This document shows, piece after piece, positions 1-12,878 of a DNA stretch of 64,000 bases. Position 1 is the first letter of the stretch. Each line of letters opens with the position of its first letter. The DNA is from Microstegium vimineum. Taxonomy: Eukaryota > Streptophyta > Magnoliopsida > Poales > Poaceae. The position numbers and the translations under genes are program-made. The notes below the pieces were generated by a model. The model did no database searches, had not been told where the DNA came from, and was given only the letters and a program-made list of their open reading frames with translations. The stretch covers positions 46,142,718-46,206,717 of the forward strand of contig CM039133.1 of NCBI GenBank assembly GCA_022036555.1. Reading direction: 5' to 3'.

Positions 1-305
1 GACATTGTCGACGGCGTCGACGACAACAGCCTGACGACTCGACTTGGCCTTTCAGTTCTTCCTGTTGTCGACGACGGCAGCCTACGCGGGCGTTGTCGAC
101 GACGTCGAAGGAGGCAGCCTGACGACTGCGCGGGCGTTGTTGACGGCGGCAGCCTGACGACGGCGACAATAGAGATGATGACGTTGTCAACGGAGGCGAG
201 AAAACTAGAGATTACTCCGGCAAGAGATGAGATCGTAACCGACGGTGGCAGCCTGCGCAGGCGTTGTCGACGGCGGCGGCAAGAGATGAGATCGTAACCG
301 GACGT
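1..305. repeat. Degenerate GC-rich minisatellite at the window edge
   Basis: A loose tandem array built on gttgtcgacg(a/g)cgg and a following gcagcctg(a)cg motif recurs about every 40-60 bases and is cut by the window start. A 20-base piece beginning caagagatgagatcg occurs twice (near 221 and 279). The ORFs through it are by-products of the repeat. It could be part of a larger transposon or satellite outside the window. Confidence 0.55.
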
Positions 306-1099
306 GAGAGAGCCGCCGGGCTATGAAACCGCTGCACTTTCTTTTTTCTGTGGGGTTTTTGTTTTTTTCGTGATATGGGTTTCTTTTTTTTTGCGTGAGT
401 TTTTTCACGTTATTTTTTTTAGTGGCCACGGGGTCGCGTTGTCGGGTTTCTTTTTTTTTGCGGTGGGTTCGCGTGGTCGGTTTTTTTTTGTGTGAGTTTT
501 GGTGTAGCCGGGTGACGGAATATATCCATATTTTTTATTTTTTAGTTGTAGAGATATCGGAATCTTCAAAAACCAAGATGTGTATTGCCTTTGGTCGGAG
601 AGAGTTGTGATTTGGATCTCATTGGGTTCGTATTCGTGTAATCTCTGTGTACAACCTCCGGTACGCCATACGAATGCAACAGAAAACCTGCACGGCGTTT
701 ACTCGTCGCAGGTCCCAAAGCGCTGCGATGGGCCCCACGTATCGGAAGAAACAAAAAGGGGACACAATACTAATAATAAACAAATCTGAGTCCGGTACCC
801 GCATCCGCAAGGAGGCTCGTCTCCGTCGTCTTCCCAACAAAAACAATTTTGCCACCTCCACCTTCAGCACCGTGCCACTGCAATGAATCCCGTTCCCGTC
901 CCAGGAAAAAACGAGCAACTTGAACCCCATCCATCCGTCGTTTTCAACCAGTTGCACCTGGGGTATTGTAGCAACAGTATTTCAGTACCAGTGCTCTCAA
1001 TCTAGCCAAACCCGGCAACCATTAGCAGCACACTTTAATACTTTAATTAGTACACATCGCTACGGCGCTACACCACCATTTCTTGGTGCTACAGAACAC
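306..1099. other. T-rich tract and FPP upstream region
   Basis: From 310 to about 540 there are several runs of 8-10 T separated by G-rich pieces such as gcgtgag and cggtggg, which looks like old transposon sequence. From about 590 to 1100 the composition is ordinary. This is the likely promoter region of the FPP gene, but I cannot pick a convincing TATA box or start site. Confidence 0.4.
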
Positions 1100-1495
1100 T
1101 TGAGCGACACTGTGCCTGGGAGAGAGAGAGAGAAAAAAAAAGCACAGAAAACCCAGAAAGAAAGAAAAGGCCGGCTTCTGGTCCTCCGGGTGGGGTGAGA
1201 GAAGAGTGTGAGACGGAGAGGCAAAGCCACCACGAGCCACTGCAGAGACCTTCATTTGTTCGAGCTGCCTGCGCGGGAAAGAGAGAAGCGAGCTGGTGCG
1301 AGAGCGAGACGGACCGTCCGCAGAGATTATTGTGACAAAGAAGAGAAGGGGGGCAAAAGCAACTCGCGTGCCGCCGGCTCTGATTCTTGCGGGGGAGGTG
1401 CGGGCGACTGGTTTCTCGTCTCCGCGCTCCGAGTCTCGTCGCGGCCTCGCTCGCTTCCAAGTTCCAATCCAGCACCCAGCGCCGCCGCTAATCTG
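1100..1495 (+). other. Probable non-coding first exon (5' UTR) of the FPP gene
   Basis: A GA-rich leader near 1121 is followed by GC-rich sequence ending in a good splice donor (ctg|gtacgtac, exon end near 1495). The next acceptor that fits is the T-rich tract ending tttcag at 2708, just before the exon carrying the FPP start codon, so a 1.2-kb leader intron is inferred. Long ORFs here on both strands are GC artefacts. The transcription start is not defined by the sequence. Confidence 0.4.
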
Positions 1496-2717
1496 GTACG
1501 TACGCCGGTTCTTCCTGTTGCTTCTCTGTACCTCTCCGCGTGCGTGCGAGCGCGCTTCGATCTGTGCTGCTGCTGCTCTTGTGGTGTGGGTCGGGCGGGG
1601 GCAATGCGGAGCGCTGTTCTTGCGTCGCGACCCCCGCCGATTTCTGCCTACCAACAGCGGAAAGGGGGAGGGGAGGGGAGCAGTAGCGCTCGCTCCCGGT
1701 CCCGTTGGAAGTAAAAACCCAAGCTTTTTTGTCTGGCGTTCCACGCGGTTCTTGTGACGCTTGCCATTCCATTCCCCACTGGTATTAATGCTCCCCGTTT
1801 CGCTTTTTTTTTCTACGCCCCCGTTTCTTGAATCTTGGCTGGTTGTATTTTTTTTCCTGATTTTTTTGGTGGGGTACTACCACCGGGTGGGTACAGTACA
1901 GATGCTGTCCTGTTCCTTCCTCTTGGCGATTTTCGTTAGGGTTTTGGTCTGCATTGTGTCTTCGATGTGGGATTTTGCGGAGATTTGGTGATGGGCGAAA
2001 GCAGCGTTTTAGCTCGTCTCTCAATCCGGCTCCCCCGCTACGGATTTTCGACATTTTTTTTAATTTCTGCGCGCGGAGTGGGTTTGAGTGGACTGATTTC
2101 TTCGGTGGATTTGAAGGAGATAAATCTCAGCCTTTTTAGGAAAGCAATATATGTTGATCTTCGCTGGATTTGAGGCTTAACTTTCTCATCCCTCCGCTGC
2201 ATTTTGTAGGATTCGGGGGTTTTAGGTGCATCCTATTTTCGATCTTGTCCGCGGTTTTATTCCTATATATACACAACGTTTTGTCCTCTCTTTTCTAGAG
2301 CACAGAGTTTGGAAACGGAAGGGTGGATTTCTTGTCTGGTAAATTTATCATTTCGGCATTTTTTAGACAAAAAAAAGGCCCATCATTTCGGCATTGTGAA
2401 GCCTTGCAGAAAGAATGTTGCCGTACGTTTTCTCTGTCCTCTACAGCCAACCGTATTCAATCCCTGCCTGCACCCTGTACCCATCTCTGTAATTTTTTTG
2501 AGAGGATCTCTGTATTTTTTATTAACAGCAGAAAAGGAAAAAAAATATCTAATCTTGTGTTGGTGAGAGTTGCCTTGTAAACAATTTGGTAATTGAATCC
2601 TCAGCTTCTCTTGTTCTTCAGCCATTGTTTTACTGCACGATGTTGAGCTTAAGGTAGAAGAACTCCCTCTGCAATGTGGCTTGTATTGACTTGTCTTTCA
2701 ATTTTCAGTGTTGATAT

Positions 2718-2846
2718 ATGAACTCCGACTTTGGACATTTGGTGGTGGCAAAGCAACGCCAACCTTCCCTGTTGCTGCTTTGAATGTTCTGGTGGTTGTC
2801 GGATGGATCGCCGCAGTTGGCTCTGGAAACGCAAGTCGTCAGATAA
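2718..2846 (+). promoter_or_regulatory. Two upstream ORFs before and across the FPP start codon
   Basis: If the leader is spliced at 2708|2709, it contains an ATG at 2718 (22 codons including its stop, ending 2783) and a second ATG at 2784 in another frame (21 codons, ending 2846). The second one overlaps the FPP start at 2803. Both have a T at -3, a weak context, so leaky scanning to the main ATG is plausible. Such an arrangement often lowers translation; that role is inferred. Confidence 0.45.
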
Positions 2847-5800
2847 AAGTCCTGGGGAGAGCGATAGCTCCGGCTCGGCTTCATCACACTCTGAGCCTTA
2901 CTTCGATGATCAGGTTCTGCTACATGCGTTAAATTCTTTTTTATTCTTAATTCTTTGCATGCTAGAGATTGTGGATTCTAATAATGGAGGGACCTATCTG
3001 CAGTTTAAACATCATGAATTGGGGTTTGGTCAGATGTTCTTTTCAGATTTGTGACTGCATCTTTTCTTAGGTGTTGTTGATTTAGGCCCCCCTCAATTAA
3101 AAGGAACAGGACAGTTTACTTTTGTCATCTCTAAGCAAGGTGCCATTTTTCTGCCCTGGATGGATTTATGGAACACACAGGCTTCAGGCTTGTAGTTTGA
3201 CCTGTTGATGGTGTTACAGAATAGGTTCCTGATTCATGTCTCTACTTCTTGGTGAATGTACTGTTTAAAACTGGTCAGCTGGCAGCGAGAATATAGACAA
3301 AACTAGAGGGTCAAATTTTTCTTTTTTAGCCTCGTTATCAGGTCTTTGTTTTCCTCACCAGGACAAAATAGGTGGTGTCAAGAGCAAAGCTTGATATAGC
3401 AACATATTTGTGCAATTCCATCCAACAGAATGGTTGTACTTTAGGCTTTTCCTAAGATTGAGATGCTTTTGCAAGAGTTAGGTATAGTTGATACACTAGC
3501 TTTCGTCATGCTTTTGTTCTACCTTATTGAATTGGTTTTGCAAGAGTTAGGTGCTACATTTGTCATATTGAGTGTAAGAAAGTGGCTTTAAAGCTCTAGC
3601 TCCCGATGAAAATTTGGATTGGTTTAGGTGCTTGGAACTAAGTTCTGTTATTTTTGTTTCTTGGAAACTTGTAGTTGCTTTTTTTTACAATAGTAAATGG
3701 GTGAAATCTTGTGCCATGAAGGCTCATATTGGTGCATAATGCTAACATATGAATGACTCTTGCATTGAAATTGTTAATCTGTCAGTGCAACTTTTTCTGT
3801 ACTACTGTGTCACATAGAGATGCGTTGACGAGAATTTCTGTTGAGTAACTAATTCTGAAATTAATATGGCCATGTCGCTTATCACTAGAATTTCTGTTTT
3901 GAGTTTTATGCTTCATAAGGTGGGTCTACAATCCATGTAAGACATCTCATTTTACAACTAGATTATTGAGGTCATAACTCTTGAGTTGTACAAATAGTAA
4001 TATGTTAGTCAATGTCAGTTTCTGTCTAAATATACATATACAGTTAGGCTTGACATTGATCTGGTGTTTGGTGTGCTTTGACTTTTCCAGATGATATATC
4101 TAAATATCTATAAATTGCTTCAAAATTCAAAGACATTTTGCATCATGGTCGTTAAAACAGTTAGTGATTATGTGATGGATCTCAAGCTTGATTGTCCAGT
4201 ATGACAGTTGGGATTTAGGGTTTTCAGGGCAGAGCTGTAGTTATATCGTTCTTTTCTAAAAAGGGTTTAGCTGACTCATCTATCCTGATAAACATTCCAA
4301 TTATATCTCTTATTACCTATTTAATTTTAGATTCTTTGATCTCTGCTCTAATAAACATTCCATTTACCCTTTTCTTTTCCTAATCAGGAACGTAAACCTA
4401 TGTCTAGTAATTCTTCTCCAAATCATAGTCATTCGCCTGACATTTCTTCTAGAATAATTGATAATGAGACTCAAGAAGCCGGAAGAGCAGAATCATTGAA
4501 TGAAAACCTGGTGTTGGCAACTAGCTCAAATGATTCTTCTCCACAACATGATCAATCAATGAAGCCAGAGGTATACCAATCACCGCTGCCAGACGTATCC
4601 CCAAATATCAGGAATGATGATGTCCAGGATTCTGTAAAGAATTTGAATGAGGTGTCCCCAAAGGTCAAGGACGATGATGTCCAGGATTCTGTAAAGAGTT
4701 TGAATGAGAAACTTTCTGCTGCCCTTTTGACTATCAATGCTAAAGAGGACTTGGTAAAGCAGCACACTAGAGTTGCAGAAGAGGCTGTTGCAGGTAATTT
4801 TTTTCCCAGTTGAACTTAAATTAAATTTGCAGTTTGAGTTACTCCATGCATAGGGTCACTCAGTAGTCCCTCTCTATTTTATAGAATCAAGCTTACATGT
4901 GATGAAGCCAACTTGGCTAAAAAGATGAAAGTTATTTGATTAATTTGTTATGCACCTTCTTCAGGTGAAGATTAAAATGCTATTCTAAGAATGTACTGAA
5001 TTGAATATTGTATTTTTCTTTATTTGTAGGTTGGGAACAAGCTGAAGCTGAAGTTGCTTCCCTGAAGCAACTACTTGAAACTGCATCCCAGAAGAATACC
5101 TCTCTGGAGGATCAGGTCAGCCACCTAGATGATGCCCTTAAAGAATGTGTAAGGCAGCTTCGCCAAGCACGCGAAGAACAAGAGAAGAAAATTCGTGACA
5201 CAGTTGCTAAGAAGTCTAAAGAATTGGAGTCTGAGAAGTCTGAGCTCCAGCAGCATATTGCTGAACTAAGTAAGCAGTTGGAAGCCAAAAAACTAGAAGC
5301 TACTACTGTGCGTGTCCAGCGCGATCTGCAGGAAAAGCTTCAGATAGTGGGGAAAGAAAACAAAGACCTCAAGGTCGAATTACTCGCACTGTCCAAGGAC
5401 CTTAAAATACTTGCACGGGAAAGAGACCTGAGCAACCAAGCAGCAGAAACAGCAAGCAAACTTCATCTGGAAAGTGTGAAAAAGATAACAAGAGTTGAGG
5501 CAGAATGCCTTAAGTTGCGTCATCTAACGCGGCGTACGTCCTTGACCACTGATTCTAGGCCGATAACTAACAGTGCTTGCATGGAATCTCAGAGTGACAG
5601 TCAGTCTGACAGCGGGGAGCGCATGTTAGTTGATGATGAAATGAAAAATTCTGATTCATGGGCATCAGCTCTGATAGCTGAACTTGATCAGTTCAAGAAT
5701 GCCAACAATGGCACAAGAAATCTTGTGAATAATCCAGTTGAAATTGATCTGATGGATGATTTCCTAGAGATGGAAAAGCTGGCTGCACTGCCTGAAGTAA

Positions 5801-7450
5801 ACTGTGTAAGCTCTAGCTTTGGGGGTGAAACTGATTCTGACCAGTCTGTGACTAGAGATAAATCATCAAAAGTTGAAACTGAGTCATTGCAGTGCCAGGT
5901 GACAGATTTGCTTGCACAGGTTGAAAAAATTGAAGGTGAGAAAAGGGAGCTCGAAATGGCTCTTGCAGTTGCCAAAGATCAGCTTGGCACATCATGTGAT
6001 ACTCTAATGGTGGCCAACAATAAGTTGATTGATTTGCAGATGCAGTTGGACTTGGCAAATGAGTCCAAACATGCTGCTTTCGGAGAAGCTGAGCGACTGG
6101 ATGGTGAGAGGAAAGATTTGGCATTACAACTGGAGTCTAAGTCTTCACAAGTTGATGAGCTTCAGCTGATGGTGGCATCGCTGGAAGAAAGAGTAGACAG
6201 GAAGGAGTTGGAATTGCAGTTAGAGTTAATTTCTGTGGAGGCTGAAGATCTGCGCAAGACAGTGGCTTCCCTGGAAGAGAAGATTGATGCAGAAATAGCT
6301 GTCTCTATGCAGTACAAAGCAAATGCAGACATGGCAGAGACGTCCAAAGAATCATTAGAGACACAGCTGCAGTCTGCAAACACAGAGATAGGGAAACTGA
6401 AAGGGATTGTGCAAACTTTAGAGAGTGAGGTGCGGAAAGAGACAAATTCTTGTGAAGAACTACTGAAACAGATAGAAACTATGAAGATTGAGTCAGAGAG
6501 ATCACTATCTGTGGCGTCCACCAAAGAGTCACTAGGGGTGCAGCTCCAGATAGCGAATTCAGAAGTTACAAAGTTGCGTGAGATGGTGAATGCTCTGGAG
6601 TGCGATGCAGCAAAAGAGAAGGCGTATTCTTCAGATCTCCAGATGCAACTTGAGGCAGTGGAAGGCATCAGGAAGGTTTTGGAATCCGAACTTGAGTCTT
6701 CACACCAGGAGGTGATGAAGCTCAAGGAGAAGGTTTCATTGTTGGAAGTAAGGCTCAAGGACCAGACCTCATTGCTTGTAGAATTGACAGCTAAATCAGA
6801 GGATGCAGTGTCCCGGAAAAAGGCAATGGAGGGTCAACTAGAAGCAGCAAATCTGGAAGTTACAAAACTGAGAAACAAGGTGAGCCTGCTACAGGGGAAG
6901 GTTGAGCAGGAGAAGCTTCTGTCAGAAGAGTACGAAGCAAAATGCCGCAAGCTGGAGGCTCAGGTGTCGAAGGACAGTCGAGAGGCGAAGCTTTGGCGCC
7001 TCACAAACTCAAATGGAGACATGAAGGTGAAGCAGGTACAGCCCTGCCTGTCTGCATCTAATCTGAACTCTGAAATATTGCAATATTAAACTTGACACGC
7101 TAGAACATCCTAATCACCGACTCTTACCCTTGTAACAGGAGAAGGAACTAACCAGCGCTGCAGGGAAGCTTGCTGAGTGCCAGAAGACCATAGCTAACCT
7201 CGGTCGCCAGCTGAAATCACTAACAGACCTTGATGGTGTGGAGCCGGATCCTGAAAAGCTGGAAGCCAGGGACACGCATCTGGACTTCAGAGATGGCAGC
7301 GACGACCTGCTCTCTGCAGACGTGGCCGACGGACTGTATGAAATGGGTCTTCCAAAGAGGAACGGTAGCTGCCTCTCGCCCCTTCGGTCGAATCAGTCGT
7401 CGGGTGGTTTGCCGCCCTTTAGTAGCTACTTGAGCAAAACAAAAAGGTGA
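2803..7450 (+). CDS. Filament-like plant protein (FPP family, long coiled-coil protein)
   Basis: Coding exons: 2803-2913, 4388-4793, 5030-7035 and 7139-7450, all with GT-AG borders and consistent phase; total 2835 nt, 944 aa. The N terminus MDRRSWLWKRKSSDKSPGES is the family signature, followed by a Ser-rich stretch. Most of the rest is heptad-rich coiled coil with many E, K, Q and L residues (exon 3 end to exon 5), interrupted by an acidic linker around 5600-5850. The C terminus is polar and ends SKTKR-stop. FPPs (DUF869) are plant-specific coiled-coil proteins; characterised members bind the nuclear-envelope-associated MAF1 or cortical cytoskeleton partners. Exon 3 carries a 57-bp in-frame tandem duplication (4595-4708). 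Length fits the family and no lesion is seen. The start is fixed by the conserved N-terminal motif; two upstream ORFs precede it. Confidence 0.93.
4595..4708 (+). repeat. 57-bp in-frame tandem duplication inside FPP exon 3
   Basis: Two adjacent 57-bp units (4595-4651 and 4652-4708) encode 19-residue repeats sharing the core DDVQDSVK-LNE. They differ at several bases, so the duplication is not very recent. It lengthens the polar segment before the first coiled coil and keeps the frame. Confidence 0.85.
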
Positions 7451-8301
7451 AAAACCTGATGAGACCATTGTGCATAAATTATTTGACAGTCTATGGATGA
7501 TGTTAGTTGTTACCTGGTGGTAGATCGGTGTACATTTACAGAATTTGATGGTTGCTTACATGTGTCCATCTACTTTCTCTGCTGTGCTCCCATTTTGTCG
7601 TGTGTATTCCTGCTGCTTTAATGCTCAGTGATTGCTAATATCTTCCTGGTAGGGTGAGTGCTGAACCTGCAAGGTTTGTGACAAATTCATTAGCTTTCGT
7701 GAGACTACACGGTTTGCGATAAATTTATTAGAAAAATTCTTTGTGCGCCATTATAAAAGATTGCAATTTCTTCTATATTATTGAAAAAGTTTGATGGCTT
7801 TTGACGCCACCACTCTAAAGTTTTTTTTGCCTTCAAGCCACTAATGTTAGATTAAACTATAACTGTGTTAAATTGTAGCTGTAAAAAGTTAAAAATACTC
7901 TTAGTCTAAATATTTCATTAATTGTTTTGATCATCTTAATGACTTTAAAGAAAAAACTTAAAATTTAAAAGTTATAGATCCCACTGAGATATACAACTTA
8001 TATATAAATAGTCTTTATTTAATTGCGTCAAAAAGGATATGATTTGATATGATTAATATGCTTTAAAAAATACGTAGATCTAAAGCAGTAGTGTGGAGGG
8101 AAAAAAATTAGCTGCAATGACGCTGAAGGTTACCATCTTTTTTAGTAACATAGAAGGAAATATGATTTTTTATAATGACACAAAGGAATTCTACCAGATG
8201 TAAAATAGCACGGCAGTGGCTGCCTGCGTGGCAATGGATGAGCCTGACGCGGGTCGTGCTCTCGCCTATAGCGCGGCCGTCGCATTAACCTGATCGATAT
8301 A
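7451..8301. other. FPP 3' UTR and AT-rich intergenic DNA
   Basis: About 250-400 bases after the stop are likely 3' UTR, judged by composition only. The rest is AT-rich with no ORF worth reporting. A small GC-rich patch at 8215-8285 precedes the Harbinger-like element border. Confidence 0.4.
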
Positions 8302-8351
8302 GGCCCTCTTTGGCATCACGGTTCAAAGAAGCACTTATCAGATAAACTGTA

Positions 8352-11300
8352 TGTCAGATCCGTTTTTAAGAACAAAAACAAGTGCAAAAAAGCTCATGTG
8401 CACCTTAGAAATAGTCGCACACATGAGTTGACAAACTATAAAAAGTATCATCACAATCACAGTGCTTATTACATAGCGAATAAATATTCATTACAGAGTC
8501 TGAAACAAATAAACTTTAACTAAACGACGATAACTGCGGAAGCTCCAAAGGGACTGGTTGACTGGTTGACTCCAAGTCTAGTACTCATTGCGGTAATCAT
8601 CAACTCAATCTTCATCTGTGGTGTTTGAATGCAAGGGTGAGTACATACGTACTCAACAAATATAACACGGGGTTCATGAAGCTCAAAAAGGTATGCATGG
8701 TTCATAGCGGTAAGCATTTTAAGTATGTCAAGTTCATATTAATATCAATATCAACAATTGCCAAGGTAATTGCATAAGCTCAAATATCCATGATCATAAA
8801 GTAAATGACAATGATATACAATAAATAAATAATAACTTGCATAAGCCACATAGAAATAAGAACCAATAATTATGTGAGTTTTCCGAGCCGCTCGTGTCCG
8901 TGAGCACGACTATTATGATAGTTTTTAACTCTGATCAGAGGTGTACATCTTTACCCACGAGTCGTGTTTGCCCATATGCCCAGAATCATGACTCCCAAAA
9001 CACTACCGAGCTGAATGTGCAGGGTACACTATGAAACCTTTCAAGGATTCGTCTAACAAGCTAGGGCCGCAAGGTTCATGACAGGGGGATGTAGAGCCAA
9101 CATGTCTACGATCATACTCCTCTCTCGGCTATGCCCATAGATTAGGAACCACAATATACCCGTCTCGCCACGCCCCTATTTGCGCCATAAAAGTAACCAC
9201 TGAACAAGCTAGAAAAGGTCCCCATATTGAGCTAAAGCCAGAGCCATATAGCCCCGTGGTTGTACTGTATATCCCAAATTTTGCCCCCAGATAAGCTCAT
9301 ATAATCCAATGTTGCTAAAAAGCGAGTTTGATCATTATTGCATATAGTCATTAACCCATTAAGATCATGTACATCTGGTTTGAGCGCTAGCAATACTAAT
9401 CATATAAGGTGGATCAAAACATAGGTGACAAGGTAAATCAGGATATCAATCTCTAGGATCAACTATGGTAACAAGGAATCATGCATATGAGTTATATTAT
9501 ATTCATGAATAGGACAACAAGGATAATCCCATGCTATACTTGCCTTCTGCGAAGTACTCCTGCTAGTCCTGCTGGTCTTGATCAAAGAAAAGCTTAGACT
9601 CTTCAACTGGCGGCGCAACGTCTATAGCCGATCATCAAACAACACAACACATCTGAAAGGATCAAGATGCCCAAGAGGGGGGGGGGGTGAATTGGGCTCT
9701 TTTTAATTTCTAAACAAGAATTAAACCTATAAAGAGCCAATTAACCCCCTAGTGCTTACCGTTTGTGTGTCCTAGCTAGAAAGCGGTAGCAAGTCAATGG
9801 AAAGCGAAAACTTCCTACACAATTCTAGTAGGAAATGAAAGACAAGTGCGGAAGGTAATGCGGTAATAAAGAGCTAGGGAAAGAGATGCTTGACACGGCG
9901 ATGTTTTGCCGAGGTATCGAGGAGTCGACACTCCCCCCTAGTCCTCATTGGAGCACCTCGCAAGGTATAGCTCCCCCTCAATCCCGCGCAAGGGACGAGT
10001 GCTCTCTACGGGCTGATTCTTCGCCACTCCGGCTCGGTGAATCGCCCACAACCGATCACAAACGTCGATGGAGAAGGGCCGCCGACAATCCTCCGGCGAT
10101 AACCTTCCTCCGAGCACAACCGGACCGTCTAGGTGATGTCGATCACCAAGAGTAACAAGCCTCGATCTTCGCTTGACTCACTCAAGCTTCACAACTAGAG
10201 GATGCACACTTGAACTCTTGGATGAACTAGAGAGAGGATGGATGGATTCACGAATCACTCTCTCTCTCTAGGGCTCTTGCTCTCTTCCCAACCTTCACAA
10301 CAAACTCAGCAACTCAAATGAGCAAAGGCTAGGTGGGAGAGAAGTGGGAGGGGCTATAAATAGACCCTCTGAAAACTGCCTCGGGCTGGCATTTTAAGTT
10401 GGCGACGGACGCTCCGTCGACTAGGCGACGGACGCTCCGTCGCATGCCTAACGGCTAGTTTCTGTTCATAGTTTAGGCGACGGACGCTCCGGCGCCTAGG
10501 CGACGGATGGTCCGACGCCCTGCCCAACGGCTAGTTCTGACACACTGTTCCCAGCGACGGACGCTACGTCACTGGGCGACGGACGCTCATCCACAGCGTC
10601 CGACGCTACGCTCTGGCTATGGTTGAAAAAACACCCTCTCTGGAAGGTCGATGGACGCTCTTCCCAGCGTCCGACGCCTGGCCGTCGGACATCGTCCGAC
10701 GGACCCTGAGAAACTTAGCCAGAAAACATCCCCTCTGGAAGGTCGACGGACGCTGTGGACTCAACCAACCAGCGTCCGACGCCTCTGTCCGATGCCGACG
10801 GACAGCGTCCGGCGCCCTGCCAGGAGCGTCCGACGCCCAGAAAACGACTTTAACAACTTCGTTTTTCGTCGCGATGAATATGGAAGTTGTTCTAGGCTAT
10901 CTTACGGTCACCATAGGCTTGCTTAGAGCTAAGGAAGTCAAGTGTGCACCACACCTAAGTCATGAAGCTTTCCTAAGTCAAGCTACTAATCTCAACCCCT
11001 CTTAATAGTACGGTCAAAGATAAAAAGAGAAGCCCTATCTAATTCTAAGTGCCCTTCATCTCCTTATGACACTTAGCCTATCATTTTAGGGTCTTCATCA
11101 TGTCTTTTAGAAAACCGAAACGATATCCATCTTGGGGGCTAAGTGATGACCATCAGAGCCCATTCTCCTTGATCTCTATGGCTAAGCTACGCATAGCCTC
11201 TGCAAAACACACGTTAGCCATAATAATCTCTAATTGTCGTTAATCACCAAAACCAACTAGGGCCATGATTCTTCAACAACCAATGGGCAAACATACACGA

Positions 11301-12878
11301 AGCAAACAAAGCTATAATTAGAACAGTACACCAACAGTAAGAAAACAAGATGAAAAGTTTGTAAAACTAATCTACATATCGCTACAATCACATCGACGTT
11401 CCGTGCACGAAAAACGGAGCTAGAACGACGAAGTTATGAATTAAACAAGTTTTCTTATAGAAAGATATTAATTTAAATCTAAACACGAAATTAAACAGTT
11501 TCAAAACTTACTAACAGGGGTACTAACATGTATAGAATTTTATTACAAATCTAACGCAATTTGAACGGTTCAAATCGGATTTAAAACGAAGAAGTTATAA
11601 GCTTTTAAAATCGGATGGCAGTTCAGTAAATAGCATTTTTCATTTATTTTCGAATAAAGACAAATCCTGAACGATAGTACGCTTTCCAGTGGCGAAAGCG
11701 CAGTCGAGGAGGGCGCCATGGACGGCGGGTTTAGAAGGGAAAACAGCTGAGGTCTCTTTTGCAAAAGGGCCGGATCGAAGGGGTACAGGGCACCGCAGTT
11801 CGTCTGATCAAGTGTGGACGATCCAGATTAGAAGGGAGGGAGAGAACAGGGGGTGGCCGGCCGGAAACAGAGATGGCGCGGCGGCCCTCCATGGGTTCCG
11901 GCGGGGAGCTCGCCGGCGTGATCGGTCCGGGGCCGATAGGTCACCAAATCGACAACTGATTTCATTGGGAGAAAGAGGAGAGTATCGCGATCTCACCTCG
12001 GAGTTTTGTGCGGGCGGAGAGAGAACAGAGGTGACTGGCGACGCTGGGGAGCGGCTCCGGCGTTCCTGCTTGCGGTGACAAGGCGGAGGAGTCAAGTCTA
12101 GGCAAAACCGAGCATGGGGAAGGGTTCAGGGTTCCTCGAACCTCGTCCTTCAGAAGATGAAAGGCTCGCGGGCGACAACGGAGCTTGGCAGGGCTTCAAT
12201 GGCGGCTGGAGCTTGTGGCGGCTCGGCGTGTGCTGTGCGAGCTAGGGCGAGTCGCGGCTGGCCATTAGATGGGAACCTGGAGGCGGTGGGAGATAAGGGA
12301 GTCGAATAAGGCCCTGGTTTTCGACTTGGAAGCAACAAATCCCGGGAAAATAGGGATCGAGGAGGATTCAGTTTTCTGCCGCTCTCGTCCTTCTCGATTC
12401 GAACTCGGCAGAGGAGATAGGAGGGAGAGAAGCCGCTGACGGCCGGGTCCTACATGTCAAAGGCAAGGGGAAACAGAGGCTCCCGCCAGCGCGCAAGGCT
12501 GGGCCGCGAGTTGGGCCATGCGGCCGGACCGGGCAGAGGAAAAAATGGGGGAGAGGGAAAGGGCCAGCCCCGGCTGGGCCAAGTAGGCCAAAAAGGAAAA
12601 AGGAGGGAGGGGAGAAAATGAAAGAATTTTCCATTTTCCAGAAACTGAGTTTGCAATTGATTTTCAAAACAAATTTGAAATATACTTGAGTAAGTTTTCA
12701 AATCCACTCAACACAAAAACAGAAAAACACCAGCATGTATGCACAACATGTTTCTACATGACGTTTTTATTTTCGCGAAAACTTATTCATTTTCAACTAT
12801 AGCAAATGCATATACAATAGAAGCATAATTAAATCAATTTAACACTTTTCAAAACAATGTAAATTTTGGAGTGTTACA
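8352..12878 (-). mobile_element. Solo LTR of a Gypsy-type element (Tekay/Del-like), itself interrupted
   Basis: The sequence begins TGTCAG and ends GTGTTACA, giving TG...CA ends. A perfect 5-bp target duplication CTGTA lies at 8347-8351 and 12879-12883. Read on the minus strand it starts TGTAACACTCC, as Tekay/Del-type LTRs commonly do. Removing the nested Copia-type LTR leaves about 2.9 kb. There is no gag or pol and only one outer LTR, so it is a solo LTR from unequal recombination. Lineage is inferred from the terminal motif and size only. Confidence 0.75.
9654..11275 (-). mobile_element. Solo LTR, Maximus/SIRE-like Copia family, nested
   Basis: It starts TGAAAGGATCAAG and ends CATGATTCTTCA, and inserted within the larger solo LTR. 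The flanking 5-mers are ACATC and ACAAC (one mismatch). The same family appears at 22110-23570 (opposite orientation) and 51674-53351. Its promoter half (about 10400-10850) is packed with CpG-rich GCGACGGACGCTCCG-type repeats. No internal coding region is present. ORFs at 9886 and 10619 are not genes. Confidence 0.85.

Noticed and set aside
1043..1757. Several overlapping ORFs of 90-233 codons on both strands
   Set aside because: GC-rich leader of the FPP gene. Composition is Arg/Ser/Pro-rich in every frame and no domain is visible.
5688..6758. Minus-strand ORFs of 90-198 codons opposite the FPP coiled coil
   Set aside because: Antisense shadow of a Glu/Lys/Leu-rich coding exon, giving Ser/Phe-rich sequence without domains.
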